DNA from: Clostridiaceae bacterium
Lineage (GTDB): Bacteria > Bacillota > Clostridia > UBA1212 > DUPL01
Length of the DNA: 64,000 nt
Reading direction: 5' to 3'
NCBI GenBank assembly: GCA_012838385.1
Contig: DUPL01000044.1
Span: forward strand, 1-64,000
Below, in pieces: positions 8,818 through 17,259 of this stretch. Under the pieces are notes generated by a model. It searched no databases and had not been told where the DNA came from. It was given only the letters and a program-made list of their open reading frames with translations. Every line of letters starts with the position of its first letter. Position 1 is the stretch's first letter. The translations under genes and the position numbers were made by a program.

Positions 8818-9285
8818 ATGAAGAAAAACGCAGAAGTAAAGGACAAGTCTAAAAAGGTACACGGTTTATCACTTATTGGAATTATCGCTTGCACGGTTAT
8901 TAATATTTTTGTATTCATACTACAGGTAATGGGGATTAATTTTAAGATATATATACCCTACAGTATTCATGCCACCCATTATTTTCTTCAAATAGGATAT
9001 TCTTTAAGCGAGAAAACCGGTGCATACATGAAGTTCATGGGAGGCGTTGCCGCATCCATGCTGCTGGTGGGGATTTTTATCCTGCTTTATTTCTGGTCAT
9101 TTAAAAATGCTGAGGCTTTCCTTTATGCCTTTATACTGTACCTTTTGGACACGGCTTTTATTTTCTATGTCATTTTCAAGTTTGATGACAGTTATGCCTT
9201 TGTCGATTTTGTATTTCATTTGTGTGGCCTTCTGGCACTTATTCTGGCATTCAGTGAAGAAAAACACAATAAAAAATATAAATAA
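8818..9285 (+). CDS. small integral membrane protein, unknown function
   Basis: The 155-residue protein has a lysine-rich N-terminus and about four hydrophobic helices (near residues 18-40, 72-92, 97-117 and 124-145), with a basic tail (EEKHNKKYK). No catalytic or binding motif is evident and I recognise no family. The ATG has an AAAGGGCAGG ribosome binding site. It ends 23 bases before the phosphohexomutase gene and may be co-transcribed with it. Confidence 0.7.
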   Translation: MKKNAEVKDKSKKVHGLSLIGIIACTVINIFVFILQVMGINFKIYIPYSIHATHYFLQIGYSLSEKTGAYMKFMGGVAASMLLVGIFILLYFWSFKNAEAFLYAFILYLLDTAFIFYVIFKFDDSYAFVDFVFHLCGLLALILAFSEEKHNKKYK

Positions 9286-9308
9286 CAAAAATATATGGAG
9301 GAATTGTA

Positions 9309-10844
9309 ATGCAAAAAGTTGAATGGAAGAAGTTACAAAACGGAAGCGACATAAGAGGAGTTGCGCTGGCTGACGGCGGCAATCCCGTTAATCTTACCAC
9401 CGATGTTGTAAAGACGATTGGCAGTGCTTTTGCTCTTTGGCTGGCGGATAAGAAGTCAAAGGAGGTAAAGGAACTTTCGATTTCCATCGGACATGATTCC
9501 AGGCTTACAGCAAAAAGCCTTAGTGCAGCTGCAATTGATGGAATCACAGACTTTGGCGCTGATGTGGTTAACTGCAACCTTTGTTCAACACCTGCCATGT
9601 TCATGACAACTGTAACGGAAGGACATGAATATGACGGTGCTGTCATGCTTACAGCAAGCCATCTTCCTTTTGACAGAAATGGTATGAAATTCTTTACAAG
9701 GGAAGGCGGACTAGAGAAGCAGGACATATCAAAGATACTTGAATTGTCTGAGAAGATATATAATGGTGAAATCAAACCTGATGCCAACAAGAAGGGAAGT
9801 GTAAAGGATATTGATTTCGTTTCGGTTTACGCAGAGGGCCTGGTTGCAAAGATTAGAGATGCTACAGAAGAAGAAAAGCCCCTTGAAGGTTTTAAGATTA
9901 TTGTGGACGCAGGTAACGGAGCAGGCGGATTCTTTGCTGACAAGGTGCTTGAAGTTTTGGGTGCTGATACCAATGGAAGCCAGTTCCTTGATCCGGACGG
10001 AACATTTCCCAACCATATTCCAAATCCCGAGGACAAGGAAGCTATGGAATCCATTTGCGATGCCGTTATAAAGAAAAACGCGGATTTGGGTATAATTTTT
10101 GATACGGATGTGGACAGGGCAGCGGTCGTTGACAGGTTTGGAAGGGATATAAACAGGAATAGAATCATTGCTCTGATTTCAGCGATTGTGCTGGGTGAAA
10201 GAAAAGGTGCAACCATTGTTACCGACTCCATAACCTCTGAAGGCCTAAAAAAGTTTATAGAAGAGGATTTGGGAGGAGTTCACCACCGTTTCAAGAGAGG
10301 ATACAAGAATGTTATCAATGAGGCCATAAGGCTCAATGAGGAAGGCACATATACGCCTGTGGCTATTGAGACATCGGGGCACTGTGCTCTTATGGAAAAC
10401 TACTTCCTTGATGATGGTGCATATCTGATTGCCAAGATATTGATTCAAATGGCAAAGCTCAAGAAGGAAAACAGGACGATTGACCAGTTAATAGAAAACC
10501 TTGAAGAGCCCAAGGAAGAGAAGGAATTCAGGATGAAAATAAATCTTGATGACTTCAAGGAGTACGGTCAAAAGGTTATAGACGGTCTTGCAGACTATAC
10601 AAAAGAGCAGGAAGGTTGGATTGTTGAGCCTGTAAACCATGAAGGCATAAGGGTCAAGTGCCACAAGGGCAATGGAGATGGATGGTTCCTGCTCAGACTA
10701 TCACTGCATGATCCGATACTGCCTTTGAATATCGAGTCGGATTCCGATGGCGGAGTCAAGGTTATAGCAAAGAGTTTGCTTGAGTATCTTGAGCATTACG
10801 ACAAGCTGGATTTGTCGGGTATTAAGAGTTTTATAGAGGAGTAA
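9309..10844 (+). CDS. alpha-D-phosphohexomutase (phosphomannomutase/phosphoglucomutase type)
   Basis: Interconverts hexose 1- and 6-phosphates, supplying sugar nucleotides for cell-envelope polymers. The 511-residue protein has the phosphoserine loop TASHLP with catalytic Ser117 (the usual form is TASHNP), the Mg-binding loop DTDVDR at 265-270, and the sugar-binding loop region IETSGHCAL where most relatives have GEESGH. The C-terminal domain (VKCHKGNGDGWFLLRLS) binds the phosphate. The altered sugar loop and Leu in the phosphoserine loop make the exact substrate uncertain. The ATG follows GGAGG. The ABC transporter genes start 3 bases after its stop. Confidence 0.85.
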   Translation: MQKVEWKKLQNGSDIRGVALADGGNPVNLTTDVVKTIGSAFALWLADKKSKEVKELSISIGHDSRLTAKSLSAAAIDGITDFGADVVNCNLCSTPAMFMTTVTEGHEYDGAVMLTASHLPFDRNGMKFFTREGGLEKQDISKILELSEKIYNGEIKPDANKKGSVKDIDFVSVYAEGLVAKIRDATEEEKPLEGFKIIVDAGNGAGGFFADKVLEVLGADTNGSQFLDPDGTFPNHIPNPEDKEAMESICDAVIKKNADLGIIFDTDVDRAAVVDRFGRDINRNRIIALISAIVLGERKGATIVTDSITSEGLKKFIEEDLGGVHHRFKRGYKNVINEAIRLNEEGTYTPVAIETSGHCALMENYFLDDGAYLIAKILIQMAKLKKENRTIDQLIENLEEPKEEKEFRMKINLDDFKEYGQKVIDGLADYTKEQEGWIVEPVNHEGIRVKCHKGNGDGWFLLRLSLHDPILPLNIESDSDGGVKVIAKSLLEYLEHYDKLDLSGIKSFIEE

Positions 10845-10847
10845 AAC

Positions 10848-11546
10848 ATGCTTAGAATAAATGAACTGACAAAATTCTATGGACAAACATGTGCTGTTAA
10901 CAATGTCAGCCTTGAGGTACCTGCAGGGTGCATTAGCATCCTGCTAGGTCCTAATGGAGCTGGAAAATCCACTGTTATCAAGAGCATTGCCGGGCTCTTA
11001 AGATATTCTGGAAGGGTAGAAATAAGTGGACATGAAAACAAGTCCGTGGAAGCTAAAAGATACCTTGGCTATGTTGCCGAGTTTCCAGCCATGTACGAGC
11101 TGCTTACAGTAAGGGAGCACCTGGAGTTTATAGCGAGAGCGTACAAGCTCAAGGATTGGGAGGATAGAGCGGAAAGACTGCTTGAAGGTTTTCAGCTGAC
11201 GGACAAAGCGGATAAACTGGGTTCGGATTTGTCCAAAGGTATGCAGCAGAAACTTAGCATAATCTGCGGAGTTTTGCCTCAGCCGAAAGTATGTCTGTTT
11301 GATGAGCCTTTGGTGGGGCTTGATCCTCACGCAATCAAGGAGTTCAAGAATCTGGTTGTTCAGATGAGGGACGAAGGCTGTACAATTTTAATAAGCACGC
11401 ATATGATTGACAGCGTGAAAGAGTTCTGGGACAGCACCTATATTATGATGGATGGAAAGATTGCATATCATACCACAAGAGAGATAGCGGAAGAAATGAA
11501 CATTGATATCGAGAAAATCTTTTTTGATATAACGGAGAAAAAGTAA
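10848..11546 (+). CDS. ABC transporter ATP-binding protein
   Basis: The 232-residue ATPase has Walker A GPNGAGKS (residues 34-41), signature LSKGMQQKLS and Walker B VCLFDEPLVGLD followed by the H-loop ISTHM. It resembles exporters of the ABC-2 type. The permease gene begins one base after its stop (11548), so the two form a transporter. The substrate cannot be read from sequence. Confidence 0.9.
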   Translation: MLRINELTKFYGQTCAVNNVSLEVPAGCISILLGPNGAGKSTVIKSIAGLLRYSGRVEISGHENKSVEAKRYLGYVAEFPAMYELLTVREHLEFIARAYKLKDWEDRAERLLEGFQLTDKADKLGSDLSKGMQQKLSIICGVLPQPKVCLFDEPLVGLDPHAIKEFKNLVVQMRDEGCTILISTHMIDSVKEFWDSTYIMMDGKIAYHTTREIAEEMNIDIEKIFFDITEKK

Positions 11547-11547
11547 A

Positions 11548-13101
11548 ATGGGTCCATGCATTTATGTTATAAAACGTAGTTGTATAAACTGGTTAAAGAA
11601 ACTGAAGGAAAAGCCTGCAGTCATAGTTGGTATTGCGGTCTTCTTTTTCATATTCATAATGCCTCTTTTGTTTCAAGGAAATAGTGTTGATACTACCAGA
11701 GCCGGCGGCCTCAACATATTGTACCTGATATTCTTCGGGTTATCATTATTCTTTGTAGGTGCTTCATTAATAGCAGGGCTTTCCACAGGCACATCCTTCT
11801 TCACGATGTCCGATGTAAACCTTATGTTCACATCCCCCATATCTTCAAACAAGATACTGCTTTATGGGATTATAAAGCAAATGGGCAGGTCTATTGTTGT
11901 GTCCGTGTTCATGCTGTTTCAGATTGCAAATTTAAGGGCGAATTTTACCTTAAGCATATTTAAAAGTGTTTATGTGATTATTATATACATGATGCTTGTA
12001 TTTATATCCCAGATGGTATCTCTTGTTATCTATTCCTTTACGAATGGGAATCAGAGGAGGAAAAGTGCTGTCAAATACACAGCGATGATTCTTCTTCTGA
12101 TTGTTATAGCATACATTGTGTATGGTATGATCAACAGGGGAACTGAGGTAATACAGGAATTTTTTATCTTTGCTGTTCCAGTCTCAGGATGGCTTTTGGG
12201 AATGCTTGTCGGCGTTTTGAGCTCAAATTTCGTTTTGCTCGCCATATCCACAGGGGTGATTATTACGTTTGTCCTTGCGGTTATCGGTGTCATGATTAAG
12301 TACAAACCCGACTATTACGAAGACTGCCTGATAAACTCAGAAAACGCATACCATGCAAGACAGGTAATGAAAGGCGACAGGTCGGCTCAGGCTAACATAA
12401 AGAAGAAGATCAGATACAAGAATGTGAAAACCATTAAGTTTGGTGGTGGATGGGGGGCATCCAGTTTCTTCTACAGGCATATGGTGGAGATAAAACGGGC
12501 TGAGAGGTCGGTATTGTTTGGCACGTCTTCTGTACTGTTCCTTGCTCTGGGAGTTGGTATAGGACTTGTTGCAAAGTCGGATTATGATTTTGTATATGCA
12601 GGTTTTGGGATAATGTGCTACGTTGGGCTTTTTCTGGTGGGTGTAACAAAACTGACGCAGGAACTTTCGAGGCATTTTATATATCTTGTGCCTGACAGCC
12701 CTTTCAAAAAGCTCCTGTATGCATCCTTGTCCAGCATTGTCAGACCGTTTATAAGCGGCATACTCTTATTCCTGCCGCCTGTATTCATAAGTGGATTTCC
12801 AATTGTGAGAAGCATAGTGCTGATTCTGTGCTTCGCCTCGGTAAACTGTATATACATTTCAGCAAATATTGTAATGCACAATATTTTTGGCAAGCACAGC
12901 AGCATGTCGATCATAATGTTTATATATTTTCTGTTTGCAGTGCTGTTCTTGAGTCCTGCCGCAGGTTTTGGGGTATTGTTTGGCATTTTATTCAGCTCAG
13001 TATCAATTGGTTTTCTTATTGCTTCTCTTGTCAACTTTGGCACAACCATGATAGTTCTGTTTATCTGCAGAAATCTAGTGCACAATATTGAGTTTAAGTA
13101 G
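11548..13101 (+). CDS. ABC exporter membrane subunit
   Basis: The 517-residue protein has roughly twelve hydrophobic segments, a basic N-terminus and a cytoplasmic loop around residues 255-300 rich in Lys/Arg. It matches the layout of the large putative-ABC-exporter permeases found next to single ATPases in Clostridia. It partners with the ATPase at 10848-11546. The ATG follows the upstream stop by one base, so translation is probably coupled. Function in export or envelope stress is inferred only from type. Confidence 0.8.
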   Translation: MGPCIYVIKRSCINWLKKLKEKPAVIVGIAVFFFIFIMPLLFQGNSVDTTRAGGLNILYLIFFGLSLFFVGASLIAGLSTGTSFFTMSDVNLMFTSPISSNKILLYGIIKQMGRSIVVSVFMLFQIANLRANFTLSIFKSVYVIIIYMMLVFISQMVSLVIYSFTNGNQRRKSAVKYTAMILLLIVIAYIVYGMINRGTEVIQEFFIFAVPVSGWLLGMLVGVLSSNFVLLAISTGVIITFVLAVIGVMIKYKPDYYEDCLINSENAYHARQVMKGDRSAQANIKKKIRYKNVKTIKFGGGWGASSFFYRHMVEIKRAERSVLFGTSSVLFLALGVGIGLVAKSDYDFVYAGFGIMCYVGLFLVGVTKLTQELSRHFIYLVPDSPFKKLLYASLSSIVRPFISGILLFLPPVFISGFPIVRSIVLILCFASVNCIYISANIVMHNIFGKHSSMSIIMFIYFLFAVLFLSPAAGFGVLFGILFSSVSIGFLIASLVNFGTTMIVLFICRNLVHNIEFK

Positions 13102-13128
13102 TGTCGAAAAGGGTCGAAAAACGTCGAT
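13102..13128 (+). promoter_or_regulatory. three 10-bp-phased GTCGA repeats (possible Spo0A-type boxes)
   Basis: TGTCGAAAA (13102-13110), GGTCGAAAA (13112-13120) and CGTCGATAG (13122-13130) repeat every 10 bases, one helical turn. The first contains TGTCGAA, the core of Spo0A boxes. They lie between the exporter stop and the pilus locus. Confidence 0.4.
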
Positions 13129-13169
13129 AGGTACATTATTAAAAAATATGGATATGTGTTGTTTGAAAT

Positions 13170-13205
13170 GGTAACCTCCTTGCATAAGGAGGTGCCATTT
13201 TTTTT
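13170..13205 (+). terminator. terminator-like hairpin that contains the cpaF ribosome binding site
   Basis: Arms 13170-13181 and 13186-13196 form a stem with one bulged A (core ACCTCCTT/AAGGAGGT, loop GCAT) followed by eight T (13198-13205). It has the form of a rho-independent terminator. Its 3' arm is also a perfect AAGGAGG ribosome binding site for the TTG at 13204. It could end the exporter transcript, attenuate the pilus operon, or hide the ribosome binding site. Confidence 0.7.
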
Positions 13206-14373
13206 GGATATAAGATATCTAGTCGATATAGTTGACCAATATGTCAACTCGAAGATGGACTTGACAAGGGAATATTCAGATTATGAATTGAAGGCGCTGA
13301 TTGGCGGTTGCGTTGAAAAACTGGCAAAAAGGATACCCATGTCTCTGGAAATGAGGGAGGAGATACTTTTAAGGGTCTTCAACAGCAAGAGAAAGCTGGG
13401 AATCCTTCAACCACTTCTGGAAGACGTTACGATTAACGAAATCATGATAAACGGCACCGATGCCATATTTGTTGAGAGAAATGGAGTTATGGAGGCAGTC
13501 AAGGAAAGATTTGATTCCAAAGATAAACTGTTTAATCTGGTGCAAAACATTGTATCGAGAGTAAACAGGACAGTGAACGAGAGCAATCCGATTGTGGACG
13601 CAAGACTTGAAGATGGATCAAGGATTAATGTGGTTCTGCATCCGGTGGCAATAAACGGACCTGTCGTTACTATTAGAAAGTTTTCAGACAAGCCCTTTAC
13701 CATGGAAAAACTTGTTGATATCGGAAGTATCACTCTAGAAGAGGCTGAGTTTTTGATAAAGGCGGTAAGAAGTCGCATGAACATATTTGTGTCAGGAGGC
13801 ACATCAACAGGGAAAACAACATTTTTGAATGTGATTTCAACTTATGTAGACAAGGATGAGAGGATTGTTACTATTGAGGATTCTGCGGAACTTATGCTTG
13901 CGCATGAAAATATTGTGAGACTTGAGACAAGAGATAAAAACAGTGAGGGCAAGGGAGGGATAAGTATGAGGCAGCTAATTAAAGCGAGTTTAAGGATGCG
14001 TCCTGACAGGCTTATTGTTGGAGAGGTAAGGGATGAAAGTGCTCTTGATATGCTGGTTGCACTGAATTCAGGACATGATGGTTCCATGTCCACGGGACAT
14101 GCCAATTCGCCCTCGGATTTGCTTGTCAGGCTAGAGACCCTTGCCCTGTGGGAGGGAAATGTAAGTTCCGAGGCAATAAAGAGGCAGATGGCATCAGGTA
14201 TTGATTTGATCGTTCATCTAAAGAGAAATCATTTGATGGAGAGGAAAGTTTCCGAAATTGCAGAAGTTTGCGGTTACGAGGATGGAGAGGTTGTTTTAAA
14301 CACATTGTTCAGAGATGGTAAAAAGGTATCTGGTCTGAAGGTAAAAGGATACAAGGTGGAGGGTACTGAATGA
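13204..14373 (+). CDS. cpaF: CpaF/TadA-type pilus assembly ATPase
   Basis: Hexameric secretion ATPase that powers assembly of Tad/Flp pili. The frame is open from a GTG at 13156; I favour TTG 13204 (389 residues) because AAGGAGG at 13186-13192 precedes it by 11 bases, while upstream candidates lack a ribosome binding site and would read through the hairpin. Motifs: VTINEIMING in the N-terminal domain, Walker A GGTSTGKTT at 198-206, the Asp box TIEDSAEL, and RMRPDRLIVGEVR of the Walker B region with the histidine box GHDGSMSTGHANS. The stop overlaps tadB by 4 bases. The start remains less certain than the function. Confidence 0.9.
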   Translation: MDIRYLVDIVDQYVNSKMDLTREYSDYELKALIGGCVEKLAKRIPMSLEMREEILLRVFNSKRKLGILQPLLEDVTINEIMINGTDAIFVERNGVMEAVKERFDSKDKLFNLVQNIVSRVNRTVNESNPIVDARLEDGSRINVVLHPVAINGPVVTIRKFSDKPFTMEKLVDIGSITLEEAEFLIKAVRSRMNIFVSGGTSTGKTTFLNVISTYVDKDERIVTIEDSAELMLAHENIVRLETRDKNSEGKGGISMRQLIKASLRMRPDRLIVGEVRDESALDMLVALNSGHDGSMSTGHANSPSDLLVRLETLALWEGNVSSEAIKRQMASGIDLIVHLKRNHLMERKVSEIAEVCGYEDGEVVLNTLFRDGKKVSGLKVKGYKVEGTE

Positions 14374-15125
14374 ACAAGACAAGGCTTGTAGATTACAAAA
14401 AGTACGTATTTTCTTTTAAGGACTGGTGTGTTTTTGCGTTTGTGTTGACCGCCATTTCCGTTATGTTTGGCCTTGTTTTGTTTGAAAGTTTAAAGATTGG
14501 CATTGTCTTTTCCATTATTTCCTCTCCTTTTGTTTTTGCAAGATTGAAAAAATACTTTATGAGAAAAAGGCTTGAAGAATTGGAAAGACAGTTTTGTGAT
14601 GCGTTGCAGCTTATGTCTGCTTCTCTTTCCGCAGGCTTGAGTTTTACAAGCTGCATAAGTGAAATTGCGAGTGGCGATTTGTCTGTTGACGGCAACCTAA
14701 GGCTTGTGCAAAAGGAGTTCGCAAATATGCAAAGACTCATTGCTCTTAACATATCGCCTGAAGAAGCTGTGGAGGCTTTTGCAAAGAGGACCGGCAGCAG
14801 GGATATACAAAACTTTTCAAACGCACTTTATGAAAGTCTGCAGGCTGGAGGCAATCTTGTGCAACTTGTCCGTAATTCAGCCAGTGCATTAAGGGTTAAG
14901 TATGACTCGGAAGATGAGATAAGGAGCCTTTTGAATCTTCCCCGATTCAATCACAGGATAATGATGGTCATGCCGTTTGTTTTAATACTTATGGTAAAGG
15001 CTATAGCGCCAGGATATGTGGAACCTTTATACACGGAAGGAGCAAGGTGGATTTTGTTTCTTGTAGCATTTCTAATTATTTTGTCTTGGTATATAGGAGA
15101 GAGAATATCAGATATCAAGTTCTGA
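14370..15125 (+). CDS. tadB: TadB-like pilus assembly inner-membrane protein
   Basis: Polytopic platform protein expected to work with the CpaF ATPase and TadC. The 251-residue protein has two N-terminal membrane helices (about 18-55), a cytoplasmic T2SSF-type helical domain (FCDALQLMSASLSAGLSF ... ALYESLQAGGNL) and two C-terminal helices (about 190-245). ATGA overlap with cpaF indicates translational coupling. Confidence 0.88.
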   Translation: MNKTRLVDYKKYVFSFKDWCVFAFVLTAISVMFGLVLFESLKIGIVFSIISSPFVFARLKKYFMRKRLEELERQFCDALQLMSASLSAGLSFTSCISEIASGDLSVDGNLRLVQKEFANMQRLIALNISPEEAVEAFAKRTGSRDIQNFSNALYESLQAGGNLVQLVRNSASALRVKYDSEDEIRSLLNLPRFNHRIMMVMPFVLILMVKAIAPGYVEPLYTEGARWILFLVAFLIILSWYIGERISDIKF

Positions 15126-15136
15126 GGATGATTGTA

Positions 15137-15862
15137 ATGGGTGTTGTGGAGAGTATAAAAAAGTATTATGAAGGGGTTTGTGAAAAGTATGTAAGTTTAT
15201 ATGGGAAAAAAAGAGGCAGCCACGAGTTCAGGAAGGCTGTCAATAAAGCAGTTGTTGGTTATGTTGCTTCTTTTATACTTTTTCCATTGACTTATGTTTA
15301 TGGAAAATCTCTTTTTTTGAGCGTAGTTGTGTTTCTTGTTTTAATCATCTCTTTCATACTCTTGCCCAACTCGCTTATTGAAAGCAAAATGAAGGATTTG
15401 AGAAGATCTTTCAGTTTAAATATGCCGGATTTTCTTGAAAGGGTGGCCATTCTTCTCGACAGCGGCCAGAACCTTTGGGCATCCATTGAGAAGGCGGCCA
15501 TGGTTAATGACGATGAGTTTAGTCTGGAAGGTGAGATATCCAGGACAATGAAGGAGATAAATGAATGCAGAGGTTCTGAAAAGGATCCTTGCGATGCGTT
15601 TTCTGACATGGCAAAACGCCTTGAATCATCGCATGTCAGCTCTTTTGTTTCATTAATTGTTCAGAATTCAAGAAAGGGGCAAGCAGAACTGGTTGAAATT
15701 ATTCGAATGCAGGCTGCAATATACAGAAATGACAGAAAGAATGTTGCCAGGAAACTGGGAGAGGAGGCGACCACGCTGATGTTGATACCGACTACCATTG
15801 TTTTTATTGGCATTCTAATTATGCTTCTTTCACCTGCATTTTTAGTAATATATTCGATTTAG
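15137..15862 (+). CDS. tadC: TadC-like pilus assembly inner-membrane protein
   Basis: Second platform protein of the Tad system. The ATG at 15137 (241 residues) has GAGG at 15124-15127 nine bases upstream; the longer open frame to 15047 lies inside tadB. The protein has paired membrane helices near residues 38-80, a T2SSF-like domain (DFLERVAILLDSGQNLWASI ... FVSLIVQNSRKGQ) and a C-terminal helix ending in LLSPAFLVIYSI. It is followed 13 bases later by the pilin-like gene. Confidence 0.85.
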   Translation: MGVVESIKKYYEGVCEKYVSLYGKKRGSHEFRKAVNKAVVGYVASFILFPLTYVYGKSLFLSVVVFLVLIISFILLPNSLIESKMKDLRRSFSLNMPDFLERVAILLDSGQNLWASIEKAAMVNDDEFSLEGEISRTMKEINECRGSEKDPCDAFSDMAKRLESSHVSSFVSLIVQNSRKGQAELVEIIRMQAAIYRNDRKNVARKLGEEATTLMLIPTTIVFIGILIMLLSPAFLVIYSI

Positions 15863-15875
15863 GGGGGATTCTGCA

Positions 15876-16067
15876 ATGTTTCTGAAAGCATACTTTGCCA
15901 TCAGGAAGATTCTTGACAAAAGAGGTGTGGGCACTGTCGAGATATTGATTATACTTGCGGTACTTGTTGCCCTTGCGCTTATTTTTAGACAGTTTATTAT
16001 TGAAGTTGCGGAAAGAATATTTGATAAAATTCGTGAAAATGCCGACAAGGCCATAGAAGGGCTGTGA
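15876..16067 (+). CDS. Flp1-like type IVb prepilin
   Basis: The 63-residue protein has a short basic leader (KILDKRG), a prepilin-peptidase-like site after Gly17 with Glu at mature position 5 (VGTVE), a hydrophobic helix (about 22-42) and an amphipathic tail. This is the layout of Flp1-like pilins of Gram-positive Tad loci. It is the probable structural subunit assembled by CpaF-TadB-TadC. No prepilin peptidase is encoded in the window. Confidence 0.8.
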   Translation: MFLKAYFAIRKILDKRGVGTVEILIILAVLVALALIFRQFIIEVAERIFDKIRENADKAIEGL

Positions 16068-16069
16068 GT

Positions 16070-17173
16070 ATGGAAAGTGTAGTTCTGTATGAAGAAAGAA
16101 AGAAGATAAATATTAGTCATGACAGAGGTGGTGTGAGAATTACGGTAAGTACACCCGTGTCACCGTCTGAAATAAAGGAAAAGCATGCAGTTGTGGCTGA
16201 TGTGGCAGATAATGTATACATTCCATCCGAGATAACCCAGGAAGCCAAGGCTTATTCCTTTTACATAAGAAAGAGGCAGACGGTAAAGGATTTTCTTATT
16301 CAAAACGAATGCACAATTTCTGATCTTGTGAGTTTGATAAAGTCCGTCAATGAAATCCTTCAACTCGCAGACAGACTGCATTTAAACCGATATGACTTTA
16401 TTTTCGACTACTCTTGTATTTTTACTGGTCAGACCCTTGATACTGCGGAATTTGTTTACGCACCGGGTGCTGATTTGGATAGGGAGCAAAACAGCATTTC
16501 AAACATGCTGCTGATTGCCTCCTTGCATGTTGCTTGCGATGAAAACTCACAAGAGGCAGTGGCATTGAAAGAAGCAACAGGCATTATTATTGAATGGGAA
16601 GCATCAGGCACTTCTCCTTTTCCATTTGAAGAGGTATTGGCGGTTCTTGATGTTGAAGAGAAAAACGAAGGAATCTTCTTTACTACCTGGAAACCATTCT
16701 TATGCTTTCAATTCATAATGCTGCTTGTCTTTATTTTTATCGTATCCCTTGTTCCTTTCAGAGAGAACGGAGTTTTCATTTGGATTGCATTTGTTTTGTT
16801 GACAGTATGTGTTGATTATCTATTGATTCCAGGAAAAAAGAAAAACAAGCCTGAATTCAAGTTGTTAAGAAGAAAAGTTTTAAGAGGCATGGGGGGTTTA
16901 AAAGGAAAGATAATTTATGTGGACTGGGATACAATAAAGATTGGAAGGGATGCAGAGTGGGCGGATGTTGTTATTTCAAACATCTTTGTCAGTAGAAAGC
17001 ATGCAATTCTTTATTTTAAAGACAATATTCTGTATGTGAAGGATCTGTCGTCAAGAAATGGCACTTTTCTTAATGGAGTGAGGCTTGAAGCAAATGTTGA
17101 GGTGGTAGTTGAAGCAGGAAGTACGGTTGTATTTGGTCATGATAGTGTTATAATAAAGTATTGTTATTTTTAA
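16070..17173 (+). CDS. FHA-domain membrane protein of the Tad locus
   Basis: The 367-residue protein has an N-terminal DUF6382-like region, two membrane helices near residues 205-250, and a C-terminal forkhead-associated domain (IKIGRDAEWADVV, VSRKHAILYF, SSRNGTFLNG) that binds phosphothreonine. The ATG at 16070 is preferred over GTG 16064, because AGAAGG (16055-16060) is 9 bases from the ATG. It abuts the pilin gene by 2 bases, which ties phospho-signalling to the pilus. The kinase partner is not in the window. Confidence 0.85.
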   Translation: MESVVLYEERKKINISHDRGGVRITVSTPVSPSEIKEKHAVVADVADNVYIPSEITQEAKAYSFYIRKRQTVKDFLIQNECTISDLVSLIKSVNEILQLADRLHLNRYDFIFDYSCIFTGQTLDTAEFVYAPGADLDREQNSISNMLLIASLHVACDENSQEAVALKEATGIIIEWEASGTSPFPFEEVLAVLDVEEKNEGIFFTTWKPFLCFQFIMLLVFIFIVSLVPFRENGVFIWIAFVLLTVCVDYLLIPGKKKNKPEFKLLRRKVLRGMGGLKGKIIYVDWDTIKIGRDAEWADVVISNIFVSRKHAILYFKDNILYVKDLSSRNGTFLNGVRLEANVEVVVEAGSTVVFGHDSVIIKYCYF

Positions 17174-17192
17174 GCTTTCTATTTTTTAGTAC

Positions 17193-17221
17193 TTGAATAA
17201 TTAAATTTTATATGTTATGAT
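17193..17221 (+). promoter_or_regulatory. promoter of the mreB-like gene
   Basis: TTGAAT at 17193-17198, a 17-base spacer and TATGAT at 17216-17221, with TG at 17213-17214. It lies 19 bases after the FHA gene. Confidence 0.6.
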
Positions 17222-17259
17222 TTCAAAGGTTATTTAAATTAATTTCAGGGGGAAATTTA

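Noticed and set aside
15047-15136. Longer start of tadC inside tadB
   Set aside because: It would overlap tadB by about 80 bases with no ribosome binding site, while ATG 15137 has GAGG nine bases upstream.
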